Shown piece after piece: positions 8,584-16,643 of a stretch of 64,000 bases of DNA. This DNA comes from Burkholderia sp052045245. GTDB lineage: Bacteria; Pseudomonadota; Gammaproteobacteria; Burkholderiales; Burkholderiaceae. Position numbers and translations under genes: made by a program. The notes under the pieces are model-generated. The model ran no database searches. It was not told the DNA's origin and saw only the letters and a list, made by a program, of their open reading frames with translations. The DNA is taken from positions 1-64,000 of the forward strand of contig NZ_JBQEON010000031.1 of assembly GCF_052045245.1 (NCBI RefSeq). The letters run 5' to 3'. Numbering within the stretch: the first letter of the stretch is position 1; each line of letters begins with the position of its first letter.

Positions 8584-8979
8584 ATGAGCATGAGTGATCC
8601 TATCGCCGATATGCTGACTCGCATCCGCAACGCGCAGATGGTCGAGAAGGTATCGGTTGCGATGCCCTCGTCGAAGGTCAAGGTTGCAATCGCGCAAGTC
8701 CTGAAGGACGAAGGTTATATCGACGATTTCGCCGTCAAGGCGGAAGGTGCGAAGTCCGAACTGAATATCGCGCTGAAGTACTACGCAGGTCGCCCGGTCA
8801 TCGAACGCCTCGAGCGCGTGTCGAAGCCTGGTCTGCGCGTGTACCGCGGCCGTAACGACATTCCTCAGGTCATGAACGGCCTGGGCGTGGCAATCGTGTC
8901 GACGCCGAAGGGCGTGATGACCGACCGCAAGGCGCGCGCTACCGGCGTCGGCGGCGAAGTCATCTGCTACGTTGCTTAA
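8584..8979 (+). CDS. rpsH: 30S ribosomal protein S8
   Basis: Primary binder of 16S helix 21; in E. coli it represses the spc operon by binding rplE mRNA. It has 131 residues, starting MSMSDPIADMLTRIRNAQ, with the C-terminal RNA-binding stretch VSTPKGVMTDRKAR. AGGAGA lies upstream. Confidence 0.98.
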   Translation: MSMSDPIADMLTRIRNAQMVEKVSVAMPSSKVKVAIAQVLKDEGYIDDFAVKAEGAKSELNIALKYYAGRPVIERLERVSKPGLRVYRGRNDIPQVMNGLGVAIVSTPKGVMTDRKARATGVGGEVICYVA

Positions 8980-8997
8980 AGCCGAGGAGAGAGAAAC

Positions 8998-9528
8998 ATG
9001 TCTCGAGTAGGTAAGAGCCCGATCGCGCTGCAAGGCGCGGAAGTCAAGCTGGCCGACGGTGCGATCACCGTCAAGGGCCCGCTGGGCACCATCACGCAAG
9101 CGATCAATCCGCTCGTGAACGTGGCGAACAACGACGGCACGCTGAATCTGTCGCCGGTCGACGAAAGCCGCGAAGCAAATGCACTGTCGGGCACGATGCG
9201 CGCGATCATCGCGAATGCCGTGCACGGCGTGACCAAGGGTTTCGAGCGCAAGCTGACGCTGGTTGGCGTCGGTTATCGTGCGCAAGCGCAAGGCGACAAG
9301 CTGAACCTGTCGCTGGGTTTCTCGCACCCGGTGGTGCACCAGATGCCGGAAGGCGTCAAGGCTGAAACCCCGACGCAAACCGAAATCGTGATCAAGGGGA
9401 TCAACAAGCAACAAGTCGGTCAAGTGGCTGCGGAAGTCCGCGGTTACCGTCCGCCGGAGCCCTACAAGGGCAAGGGCGTGCGCTATTCCGACGAGGTTGT
9501 GATCCTCAAAGAAACGAAGAAGAAGTAA
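8998..9528 (+). CDS. rplF: 50S ribosomal protein L6
   Basis: Protein at the base of the stalk near the GTPase centre, made of two repeated alpha-beta domains (about residues 1-82 and 83-176). It has 176 residues, and the C-terminal signature PPEPYKGKGVRY is present. Preceded by GAGGAGAG, eighteen bases after rpsH. Confidence 0.98.
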   Translation: MSRVGKSPIALQGAEVKLADGAITVKGPLGTITQAINPLVNVANNDGTLNLSPVDESREANALSGTMRAIIANAVHGVTKGFERKLTLVGVGYRAQAQGDKLNLSLGFSHPVVHQMPEGVKAETPTQTEIVIKGINKQQVGQVAAEVRGYRPPEPYKGKGVRYSDEVVILKETKKK

Positions 9529-9540
9529 GGGTGCGCAATC

Positions 9541-9906
9541 ATGGATAAGACTCAATCTCGCCTGCGCCGCGCTCGCCAGACGCGTATCAAGATCGCTGAG
9601 CTGCAGGTCGCGCGTCTCGCCGTGCATCGCACGAACACGCACATCTACGCTCAAGTGTTCTCGCCCTGCGGCACCAAGGTGCTCGCCAGCGCGTCGACGC
9701 TCGAGGCAGAAGTGCGCGCCGAACTGGCCGACAAGTCGGGCAAGGGCGGCAACGTTAATGCCGCGACGCTGATCGGCAAGCGTATTGCCGAGAAGGCAAA
9801 GGCTGCCGGCATCGAATCCGTCGCCTTCGACCGCTCGGGCTTCCGCTACCATGGCCGCGTCAAGGCGCTGGCTGAGGCAGCTCGCGAAGCTGGGCTCAAG
9901 TTCTAA
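9541..9906 (+). CDS. rplR: 50S ribosomal protein L18
   Basis: 5S rRNA-binding protein of the central protuberance, acting with L5. It has 121 residues with a basic N-terminal arm ([12 protein letters not shown]) and the C-terminal motif [24 protein letters not shown]. Confidence 0.98.
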
Positions 9907-9920
9907 GGAAGGAATTCGTC

Positions 9921-10439
9921 ATGGCAAAGATGCAAGCGAAAGTTCAGGCTGACGAGCGCGACGACGGCCTTCGTGAAAAGATGATTTCGGTCAATCGCGT
10001 GACCAAGGTCGTGAAGGGTGGCCGTATTCTCGGCTTCGCCGCACTGACCGTGGTTGGCGATGGTGATGGCCGTATCGGTATGGGCAAGGGCAAGGCGAAG
10101 GAAGTGCCGGTCGCTGTCCAGAAGGCAATGGAACAAGCTCGCCGCAACATGTTCAAGGTGCCGCTCAAGAACGGCACGCTGCAGCACGAAGTGCACGGCA
10201 AGCATGGCGCATCCGCTGTCCTCCTCGCTCCGGCGAAGGCAGGTACGGGCGTGATCGCCGGCGGCCCGATGCGCGCAGTGTTCGACGTGATGGGCGTTCA
10301 GAACGTCGTGGCGAAGAGCCACGGTTCGACGAACCCGTACAACCTCGTTCGCGCCACGCTGGACGGTCTGCGCAAGCAGTCGACCCCGGCAGACATCGCG
10401 GCGAAGCGCGGCAAGTCCGTCGAAGATATTTTGGGCTAA
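9921..10439 (+). CDS. rpsE: 30S ribosomal protein S5
   Basis: Decoding-fidelity protein on the back of the 30S, next to S4. It has 172 residues: a dsRNA-binding-like N-terminal domain beginning LREKMISVNRVTKVVKGGR, and a ribosomal S2-like C-terminal domain. AAGGAAGGAA provides a strong ribosome-binding site. Confidence 0.98.
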   Translation: MAKMQAKVQADERDDGLREKMISVNRVTKVVKGGRILGFAALTVVGDGDGRIGMGKGKAKEVPVAVQKAMEQARRNMFKVPLKNGTLQHEVHGKHGASAVLLAPAKAGTGVIAGGPMRAVFDVMGVQNVVAKSHGSTNPYNLVRATLDGLRKQSTPADIAAKRGKSVEDILG

Positions 10440-10454
10440 GCCCGGGTGGTCACC

Positions 10455-10637
10455 ATGTCTGAAAAAACTGTCAAGGTTCAGCTCGTTAAGAGCCTGATCG
10501 GGACCCGCGAATCGCACCGCGCGACCGTGCGTGGCCTGGGCCTGCGCCGACTCAACTCGGTTAGCGAGCTGCAGGACACGCCGGCGGTCCGCGGCATGAT
10601 CAACAAGGTCTCGTACCTCGTTAAGGTCATCGCGTAA
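10455..10637 (+). CDS. rpmD: 50S ribosomal protein L30
   Basis: Small large-subunit protein of 60 residues. The frame is also open from a GTG at 10446, but the ATG at 10455 gives the family start [16 protein letters not shown]. The motif [10 protein letters not shown] is intact. Fifteen bases after rpsE. Confidence 0.97.
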
Positions 10638-10663
10638 GCGGCCCTACGGATCAAGGAGTTGAT

Positions 10664-11098
10664 ATGGAATTGAATAACCTGAAGCCGGCCGCTGGTGCAA
10701 AGCACGCCAAGCGTCGCGTCGGCCGCGGCATCGGTTCGGGCCTCGGCAAGACGGCTGGCCGTGGTCACAAGGGTCAGAAATCGCGTTCGGGCGGCTTCCA
10801 CAAAGTCGGTTTCGAAGGCGGTCAGATGCCTCTGCAACGTCGTCTGCCGAAGCGCGGCTTCACGTCGCTGACGAAGGAATTCGTCGGTGAAGTGCGCCTG
10901 GGCGACCTCGAGAAGCTGCCGGTCGATGAAATCGATCTGCTCGCACTGAAGCAAGCCGGCCTGGTCGGCGAGCTGACGAAGAGCGCAAAGATCATCGCGA
11001 CGGGCGAACTGAAGCGCAAGATCGTCGTGAAGGGTCTCGGTGCCACCAAGGGTGCGCGCGCTGCGATCGAAGCGGCTGGCGGTTCGTTCGCCGAGTGA
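10664..11098 (+). CDS. rplO: 50S ribosomal protein L15
   Basis: Late-assembly 23S-binding protein that threads an extended glycine- and arginine-rich arm into the subunit. It has 144 residues. The signature GRGIGSGLGKTAGRGHKGQ lies near the N-terminus. AAGGAG lies upstream. Confidence 0.98.
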   Translation: MELNNLKPAAGAKHAKRRVGRGIGSGLGKTAGRGHKGQKSRSGGFHKVGFEGGQMPLQRRLPKRGFTSLTKEFVGEVRLGDLEKLPVDEIDLLALKQAGLVGELTKSAKIIATGELKRKIVVKGLGATKGARAAIEAAGGSFAE

Positions 11099-11140
11099 CA
11101 CGCGTAGCGCGTCGTTACTTGCATTCATCGGAGAAGGTAC

Positions 11141-12490
11141 TTGGCTAACAGCCCGAGTCTTGCAAAACCCGGTCGAAGCACGGCGAAATTCGGCGATCTG
11201 CGTCGGCGAGCGATGTTTCTGCTCCTGGCGCTGATCGTCTATCGCATCGGCGCGCACATCCCCGTGCCGGGCATCGATCCGGATCAACTGGCGAAGCTGT
11301 TCCAGAGTCAGGCGGGCGGCATCCTGGGCATGTTCAACATGTTCTCGGGTGGCGCGCTTTCCCGCTTCACGATCTTTGCGCTGGGGATCATGCCGTACAT
11401 CTCGGCGTCGATCATCATGCAGCTGCTGGCGATCGTCTCGCCGCAGCTCGAGGCGCTGAAGAAGGAAGGGCAGGCAGGGCAACGGAAGATCACGCAGTAC
11501 ACGCGGTATTTCACCGTGGTGCTCGCGACCTTCCAGGCGTTCGGTATCGCGGCTGCGCTGGAAAACCAGCCGGGCCTCGTCATCGACCCCGGCATGCTGT
11601 TCCGACTGACGACGGTCGTGACGCTGGTTACCGGCACGATGTTCCTGATGTGGCTGGGTGAGCAGATCACCGAGCGTGGTCTGGGCAACGGCATCTCGAT
11701 CATCATCTTCGGCGGGATCGCAGCAGGGTTCCCGAATGCCGTCGGTGGGCTGTTCGAGCTGGTGCGCACGGGTTCGATGAGCATCATTTCGGCGATCATC
11801 ATCGTCGTTCTGATTGCCGCGGTGACTTACGTGGTCGTGTTCATCGAACGCGGTCAGCGCAAGATCCTCGTGAACTACGCGAAGCGCCAGGTCGGCAACA
11901 AGATCTACGGTGGACAGTCGTCGCACTTGCCGCTGAAGCTGAACATGTCGGGCGTGATTCCGCCGATCTTCGCATCGTCGATCATCCTGTTCCCGGCCAC
12001 GATTCTCGGCTGGTTCAGCACGGGTCAACCGACGGGGAGCTGGATCTCCAACACGTTGCATAACGTCGCGGAGGCGCTGAAGCCGGGTCAGCCGGTCTAT
12101 GTGTTGCTGTACACGCTGGCAATCGTGTTTTTCTGCTTCTTCTACACCGCACTGGTGTTCAACAGCAGGGAAACCGCGGACAACCTGAAGAAGAGCGGCG
12201 CGTTTGTTCCGGGCATTCGTCCGGGCGATCAGACCGCACGATATATCGACCGCATCCTCACGCGTCTGACGCTGGCCGGTGCGATCTACATCGTCTTCGT
12301 GTGTCTGCTGCCGGAATTCCTGGTGCTGCGCTGGAACGTGCCGTTTTATTTTGGTGGAACGTCGCTGCTGATCATTGTCGTCGTCACGATGGACTTCATG
12401 GCGCAGGTGCAGTCGTACGTTATGTCGCAACAGTATGAGTCGCTGCTCAAGAAGGCAAACTTCAAGGGCGGCAACATCCCAATGCGTTAA
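11141..12490 (+). CDS. secY: Protein translocase channel subunit SecY
   Basis: Ten-helix inner-membrane channel of the Sec translocon, moving unfolded proteins with SecE, SecG and SecA. It has 449 residues. The start is TTG at 11141, placed eight bases or fewer after GGAGAAGG; no ATG in the right position gives the usual N-terminus. It sits in its usual place after rplO. Cytoplasmic loops between helices 8-9 and 9-10 contain the conserved ribosome/SecA contact region (NSRETADNLKKSG). Confidence 0.97.
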   Translation: MANSPSLAKPGRSTAKFGDLRRRAMFLLLALIVYRIGAHIPVPGIDPDQLAKLFQSQAGGILGMFNMFSGGALSRFTIFALGIMPYISASIIMQLLAIVSPQLEALKKEGQAGQRKITQYTRYFTVVLATFQAFGIAAALENQPGLVIDPGMLFRLTTVVTLVTGTMFLMWLGEQITERGLGNGISIIIFGGIAAGFPNAVGGLFELVRTGSMSIISAIIIVVLIAAVTYVVVFIERGQRKILVNYAKRQVGNKIYGGQSSHLPLKLNMSGVIPPIFASSIILFPATILGWFSTGQPTGSWISNTLHNVAEALKPGQPVYVLLYTLAIVFFCFFYTALVFNSRETADNLKKSGAFVPGIRPGDQTARYIDRILTRLTLAGAIYIVFVCLLPEFLVLRWNVPFYFGGTSLLIIVVVTMDFMAQVQSYVMSQQYESLLKKANFKGGNIPMR

Positions 12491-12498
12491 TTCGGACT

Positions 12499-12717
12499 AT
12501 GGCCAAAGACGATGTAATCCAGATGCAGGGTGAGGTGATCGAAAACCTCCCGAATGCGACCTTCCGCGTGAAGCTGGAAAACGGCCATGTCGTGTTGGGG
12601 CATATCTCCGGGAAGATGCGGATGCACTACATCCGCATCCTGCCGGGCGACAAGGTGACGGTTGAATTGACGCCTTACGATCTGTCTCGTGCGCGGATCG
12701 TGTTCCGGGCGAAGTGA
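12499..12717 (+). CDS. infA: Translation initiation factor IF-1
   Basis: OB-fold factor of 72 residues that occupies the A site during initiation. The sequence starts MAKDDVIQMQGEVIENLPN and contains GHISGKMRMHYIRILPGDKV. It lies between secY and rpmJ, as in other betaproteobacteria. Burkholderia genomes usually carry a second infA elsewhere, so this may be one of two paralogues. Confidence 0.96.
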   Translation: MAKDDVIQMQGEVIENLPNATFRVKLENGHVVLGHISGKMRMHYIRILPGDKVTVELTPYDLSRARIVFRAK

Positions 12718-12737
12718 TTTGAAAAAAGGGTATTATC

Positions 12738-12854
12738 ATGAAAGTGATGGCATCGGTTAAGCGCATTTGCCGCAATTGCAAGATCATCAAGCGCAAAGGC
12801 GTCGTTCGCGTGATCTGCAGCTCGGATCCGCGCCACAAGCAGCGCCAAGGCTGA
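12738..12854 (+). CDS. rpmJ: 50S ribosomal protein L36, zinc-binding form
   Basis: The smallest ribosomal protein, 38 residues, starting [16 protein letters not shown]. Residues C11, C14, C27 and H33 form the zinc ribbon, so this is the C-plus paralogue. It lies in a 175-base gap between infA and rpsM, overlapping neither. Confidence 0.97.
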
Positions 12855-12892
12855 CCGCGCGTTTGTTTGCGCTTTTTGTTTGAGGAAAAACA

Positions 12893-13258
12893 ATGGCTCG
12901 TATCGCAGGGGTTAACATCCCGAATCACCAGCATACCGAGATCGGCCTGACGGCAATCTTCGGTATCGGCCGCACGCGCTCGCGCAGCATCTGCGTGGCG
13001 TCTGGCGTGGAATTCTCGAAGAAGGTCAAGGACCTGACCGACGCAGACCTCGAAAAGCTGCGTGAAGAAGTGGGCAAGTTCATCGTCGAAGGCGATCTGC
13101 GCCGTGAAGTGACGATGAACATCAAGCGCCTGATGGACCTCGGTTGCTACCGTGGTGTTCGTCATCGCAAGGGCCTGCCGATGCGCGGTCAGCGTACGCG
13201 TACGAACGCACGTACCCGCAAGGGTCCGCGTCGTGCAGCGCAAGCGCTGAAGAAGTAA
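12893..13258 (+). CDS. rpsM: 30S ribosomal protein S13
   Basis: 30S head protein forming intersubunit bridges with L5 and touching P-site tRNA through its C-terminal tail. It has 121 residues, with the motif RGVRHRKGLPMRGQRTRTNART. First gene of the alpha group. GAGGAAA lies upstream. Confidence 0.98.
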   Translation: MARIAGVNIPNHQHTEIGLTAIFGIGRTRSRSICVASGVEFSKKVKDLTDADLEKLREEVGKFIVEGDLRREVTMNIKRLMDLGCYRGVRHRKGLPMRGQRTRTNARTRKGPRRAAQALKK

Positions 13259-13286
13259 GCGGAACTGACAGTTACAGGAAAACGTA

Positions 13287-13688
13287 ATGGCTAAGGCTTC
13301 GAACACCGCGGCGCAACGCGTTCGCAAGAAGGTTAAGAAGAACGTCGCTGAAGGCGTGGTTCACGTTCACGCGTCGTTCAACAACACGATCATCACGATC
13401 ACCGATCGCCAGGGCAATGCACTGGCATGGGCGACGTCGGGCGGCCAGGGCTTCAAGGGCTCGCGCAAGTCGACGCCGTTCGCTGCTCAGGTTGCTGCTG
13501 AGTCGGCCGGTCGCGTGGCGATGGAATATGGCGTGAAGAATCTGGAAGTGCGGATCAAGGGCCCGGGCCCGGGTCGCGAGTCGGCAGTGCGTGCACTGCA
13601 TGGCCTCGGCATCAAGATCACCGCGATTTCGGACGTCACCCCGATTCCGCACAACGGCTGCCGTCCGCCGAAGCGCCGTCGTATCTGA
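13287..13688 (+). CDS. rpsK: 30S ribosomal protein S11
   Basis: Platform protein near the mRNA exit and Shine-Dalgarno helix. It has 133 residues; the signature ending [13 protein letters not shown] is intact. It follows rpsM by 28 bases. Confidence 0.98.
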
Positions 13689-13801
13689 GAATGCTGCTGG
13701 CACGTTCGTGCTGGCGCATTTGCCTGTCGCCGCGTAGCGTCGACGGGCGTTGCTTTTTTGATTGACTAAGCCCACCGTTCGCCCCAAAGGGCGCGAACTA
13801 G

Positions 13802-13819
13802 CGCGGATCCCGATCCGCG
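13802..13819 (+). repeat. Short inverted repeat before rpsD
   Basis: CGCGGATC and GATCCGCG form a perfect 8-bp inverted repeat around two bases, 25 bases upstream of the rpsD start. It sits at the end of a 156-bp gap inside the alpha cluster. In RNA it would fold as a small hairpin just before the ribosome-binding site. Confidence 0.5.
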
Positions 13820-13844
13820 TGACTGATTGATAAAGGAATGCAAA

Positions 13845-14468
13845 GTGGCACGTTATATCGGCCCTAAGGCCAAGCTGTCCCGCCGTGAAGGCACCGACCT
13901 GTTCCTGAAGAGCGCGCGCCGCTCGCTCGCCGACAAGTGCAAGCTCGACAGCAAGCCGGGTCAGCACGGCCGTACCTCGGGCGCACGTACGTCCGACTAT
14001 GGTACGCAGCTGCGCGAAAAGCAGAAGGTCAAGCGTATTTACGGCGTGCTGGAGCGTCAGTTCCGCCGCTACTTCGCTGAAGCCGACCGCCGCAAGGGCA
14101 ACACGGGTGAAAACCTGCTGCAACTGCTCGAGTCGCGTCTCGACAACGTCGTGTATCGCATGGGCTTCGGTTCGACCCGCGCTGAAGCGCGTCAGCTGGT
14201 GAGCCACAAGTCGATCACCGTGAACGGCGTCGTCGCGAACGTCCCGTCGCAGCAAGTGAAGTCGGGTGACGTCGTCGCGATCCGCGAAAAGGCAAAGAAG
14301 CAGGCGCGTATCGTCGAAGCGCTGTCGCTGGCCGAGCAAGGCGGCATGCCGAGCTGGGTTGCAGTCGATGCGAAGAAGTTCGAAGGCACGTTCAAGCAAA
14401 TGCCGGAACGCGCTGACATCGCAGGCGACATCAACGAAAGCCTGATCGTCGAATTGTATTCGCGTTAA
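13845..14468 (+). CDS. rpsD: 30S ribosomal protein S4
   Basis: Primary 16S-binding assembly protein with a C-terminal S4 RNA-binding domain (about residues 97-160). It has 207 residues, starting (GTG) VARYIGPKAKLSRREG. The GTG at 13845 is preferred to in-frame starts upstream because AAAGGAA precedes it and the family starts at this point. In E. coli, S4 represses the alpha operon. It follows rpsK after an unusually long gap. Confidence 0.97.
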   Translation: MARYIGPKAKLSRREGTDLFLKSARRSLADKCKLDSKPGQHGRTSGARTSDYGTQLREKQKVKRIYGVLERQFRRYFAEADRRKGNTGENLLQLLESRLDNVVYRMGFGSTRAEARQLVSHKSITVNGVVANVPSQQVKSGDVVAIREKAKKQARIVEALSLAEQGGMPSWVAVDAKKFEGTFKQMPERADIAGDINESLIVELYSR

Positions 14469-14477
14469 TCCGATTGA

Positions 14478-14574
14478 CGGCCGAGGTACCCCGATTGCGT
14501 TGCGCAAGGAGGGCCCTCGGCTGTTTATTTTCTGGTTGTTACCGGTCAGCCTTATCGGTGTAACGAGCCGAGGG
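14478..14574 (+). promoter_or_regulatory. Competing stems upstream of rpoA
   Basis: The word GCCGAGG occurs at 14480-14486 and again at 14567-14573, and its complement CCTCGGC lies between them at 14515-14521. The middle copy can pair with only one of the others. Pairing with the first copy makes a stem of up to nine pairs followed by TGTTTATTTT, resembling a terminator. Pairing with the second brings a stem close to the rpoA ribosome-binding site. Inferred from base pairing only. Confidence 0.4.
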
Positions 14575-14592
14575 TATTGAAGAGGAAAGCCC

Positions 14593-15570
14593 ATGCAAAC
14601 CAGTTTGCTGAAACCCAAGATCATCGCCGTGGAATCGCTGGGCGAGAACCACGCGAGGGTGGTCATGGAACCGTTCGAACGCGGTTACGGCCACACCTTG
14701 GGCAACGCGCTTCGCCGCGTGCTGCTGTCGTCGATGGTTGGCTACGCGCCGACCGAAGTGACGATCGCAGGCGTGGTGCACGAGTACTCGACGCTTGACG
14801 GCGTGCAAGAGGACGTCGTCAACCTGCTGCTGAACCTGAAGGGTGTGGTGTTCAAGCTGCACAACCGTGACGAAGTGACGGTGACCCTGCGCAAGGAAGG
14901 CGAAGGCGTCGTCACGGCCGGCGATATCGAGCTGGCGCACGATTGCGAAGTCATCAACCCGAATCACGTGATCGCACACCTGTCGAAGGGCGGCAAGCTC
15001 GACGTTCAGATCAAGATCGAAAAGGGTCGCGGCTATGTGCCCGGCAACGTCCGTCGCTACGGCGAAGACACGGCCAAGATCATCGGCCGCATCGTCCTCG
15101 ACGCATCGTTCTCGCCGGTTCGCCGCGTGAGCTATGCCGTTGAAAGCGCACGTGTCGAGCAGCGTACCGACCTCGACAAGCTCGTGATGAACATCGAGAC
15201 GAGCGGCGTGATCACCCCGGAAGAGGCGATCCGTCAATCGGCCCGCATCCTGGTCGACCAGCTGTCCGTATTTGCGGCGCTGGAAGGCACGGAAACGGCT
15301 GCCGAGGCACCGTCGCGCGCACCGCAGATCGATCCGATCCTGCTGCGTCCGGTGGACGATCTCGAGCTGACGGTCCGTTCGGCGAACTGCCTGAAGGCCG
15401 AGAACATCTACTACATCGGCGACCTGATCCAGCGCACGGAAAACGAGCTGCTGAAGACGCCGAACCTCGGTCGCAAGTCGCTCAACGAGATCAAGGAAGT
15501 GCTCGCTTCGCGCGGTCTCACGCTGGGCATGAAGCTCGAAAACTGGCCGCCGGCTGGTCTCGACAAGTAA
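14593..15570 (+). CDS. rpoA: DNA-directed RNA polymerase subunit alpha
   Basis: Scaffold subunit: a dimerising N-terminal domain (about 1-230) that assembles beta and beta', a flexible linker, and a C-terminal domain (about 245-325) that binds UP elements and activators. It has 325 residues. The DNA-contacting arginine equivalent to E. coli R265 is R262 in [21 protein letters not shown] lies upstream of the start. Tightly conserved alpha-cluster position between rpsD and rplQ. Confidence 0.98.
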
Positions 15571-15602
15571 GCCCGCTTGTAGCCTGGTTGTAGCTGTAGT
15601 TG

Positions 15603-15647
15603 GCAAAGATGCGGATTTTCCTTTAAAATCCGCATCTTGCTTTTTTT
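15603..15647 (+). terminator. Strong intrinsic terminator between rpoA and rplQ
   Basis: A perfect 14-bp stem (AAGATGCGGATTTT, 15606-15619, with 15625-15638) and a five-base loop are followed by GC and seven Ts. It should stop most transcripts before rplQ, which would then depend on read-through or a separate start. Confidence 0.85.
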
Positions 15648-15718
15648 CGTTACCGGCCCGTGCACCCCAGAGGTGCGATAGAAGAGCTGGATCAAAACTT
15701 TGAATCAAGGAAACTGAA

Positions 15719-16114
15719 ATGCGCCATCGTCATGGTCTGCGGAAACTGAACCGCACGAGCAGCCACCGTCTGGCTATGCTCCGTAACATGTCCAACTCGC
15801 TGATCGAGCACGAAGTCATCAAGACGACGCTGCCGAAGGCGAAGGAACTCCGTAAAGTCGTCGAGCCGCTGATCACGCTCGGCAAGAAGCCGTCGCTGGC
15901 AAACCGTCGCCTGGCGTTCAACCGCCTGCGCGATCGTGACTCGGTGGCGAAGCTGTTCGACGTGCTCGGTCCGCGTTTCGCGGACCGTCCGGGCGGCTAC
16001 CTGCGCGTGCTGAAGTTCGGCTTCCGCGTCGGTGACAACGCACCGATGGCACTGGTCGAGCTGCTCGATCGTCCGGAAGTCGACGAAACGGAAAACGTGC
16101 AAGAAGCTGAATAA
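15719..16114 (+). CDS. rplQ: 50S ribosomal protein L17
   Basis: Large-subunit protein at the exit-tunnel side. It has 131 residues, starting MRHRHGLRKLNRTSSHR, with the conserved LIEHEVIKTTLPKAKELRKVVEPLI block. The acidic C-terminal tail (DETENVQEAE) is normal for the group. CAAGGAAA lies upstream. Last gene of the ribosomal run. Confidence 0.98.
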   Translation: MRHRHGLRKLNRTSSHRLAMLRNMSNSLIEHEVIKTTLPKAKELRKVVEPLITLGKKPSLANRRLAFNRLRDRDSVAKLFDVLGPRFADRPGGYLRVLKFGFRVGDNAPMALVELLDRPEVDETENVQEAE

Positions 16115-16138
16115 GCTTCCGGTACGCAGCAGTCTCTG

Positions 16139-16175
16139 AAAAGGGCCGAGCGATTGCTTGGCCCTTTTTGTTTTT
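16139..16175 (+). terminator. Terminator ending the ribosomal cluster
   Basis: A 13-bp stem (AAAAGGGCCGAGC with GCTTGGCCCTTTT, one G-U pair) and a four-base loop, followed by TTTTTGTTTTT. It closes the alpha group after rplQ. Confidence 0.9.
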
Positions 16176-16316
16176 GGCGCCGCCGGGGCTGCGATCGATT
16201 GTCGCAGGCCGGTGCCGGCAGCGACGTGCGTGCTGCGCTACGATACGGGACTGTCGGTGCGGCCCTTGGGGCCGATTCGGGACGGCGGAAGCCGGTAAGC
16301 CAGCCAGGGGGCGCGT

Positions 16317-16643
16317 ATGGTGGTGGTGTTGATGCTGACGACGGTGCCGGATGCGGCGACGGCCGAAGCGCTCGCCAGCGGCGCGCTCGACGCGCGGCTT
16401 GCCGCATGCGTGTCGGAGCTCGGTGCGATCAAGTCGCGCTATCACTGGCAGGGCAAGGTCGAAACGGCCGAAGAGATCCAGTTGCTGTTCAAGACGAGCG
16501 CCGCGCGCTCGCTCGAACTGGAGCGATTTATTCTCGCGCATCATCCATACGAGACGCCGGAAATCGTCTCATGGCAGGCGACGGCCTCGGCCGCGTACGG
16601 CCAGTGGGTGACCCGTGAAACTCAACGTCTATTTCATGTTTAA
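16317..16643 (+). CDS. cutA: CutA1 divalent-cation tolerance protein
   Basis: Small trimeric ferredoxin-like protein of 108 residues, linked to copper/divalent cation tolerance in E. coli; its exact biochemical role is unsettled. The family motifs LAACVSELGAIKSRYHWQGK and the C-terminal HPYETPEIV are clear. AGGGGG lies upstream of the ATG. It overlaps the start of dsbD, the same pairing as cutA-dsbD (dipZ) in E. coli. Confidence 0.94.
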   Translation: MVVVLMLTTVPDAATAEALASGALDARLAACVSELGAIKSRYHWQGKVETAEEIQLLFKTSAARSLELERFILAHHPYETPEIVSWQATASAAYGQWVTRETQRLFHV

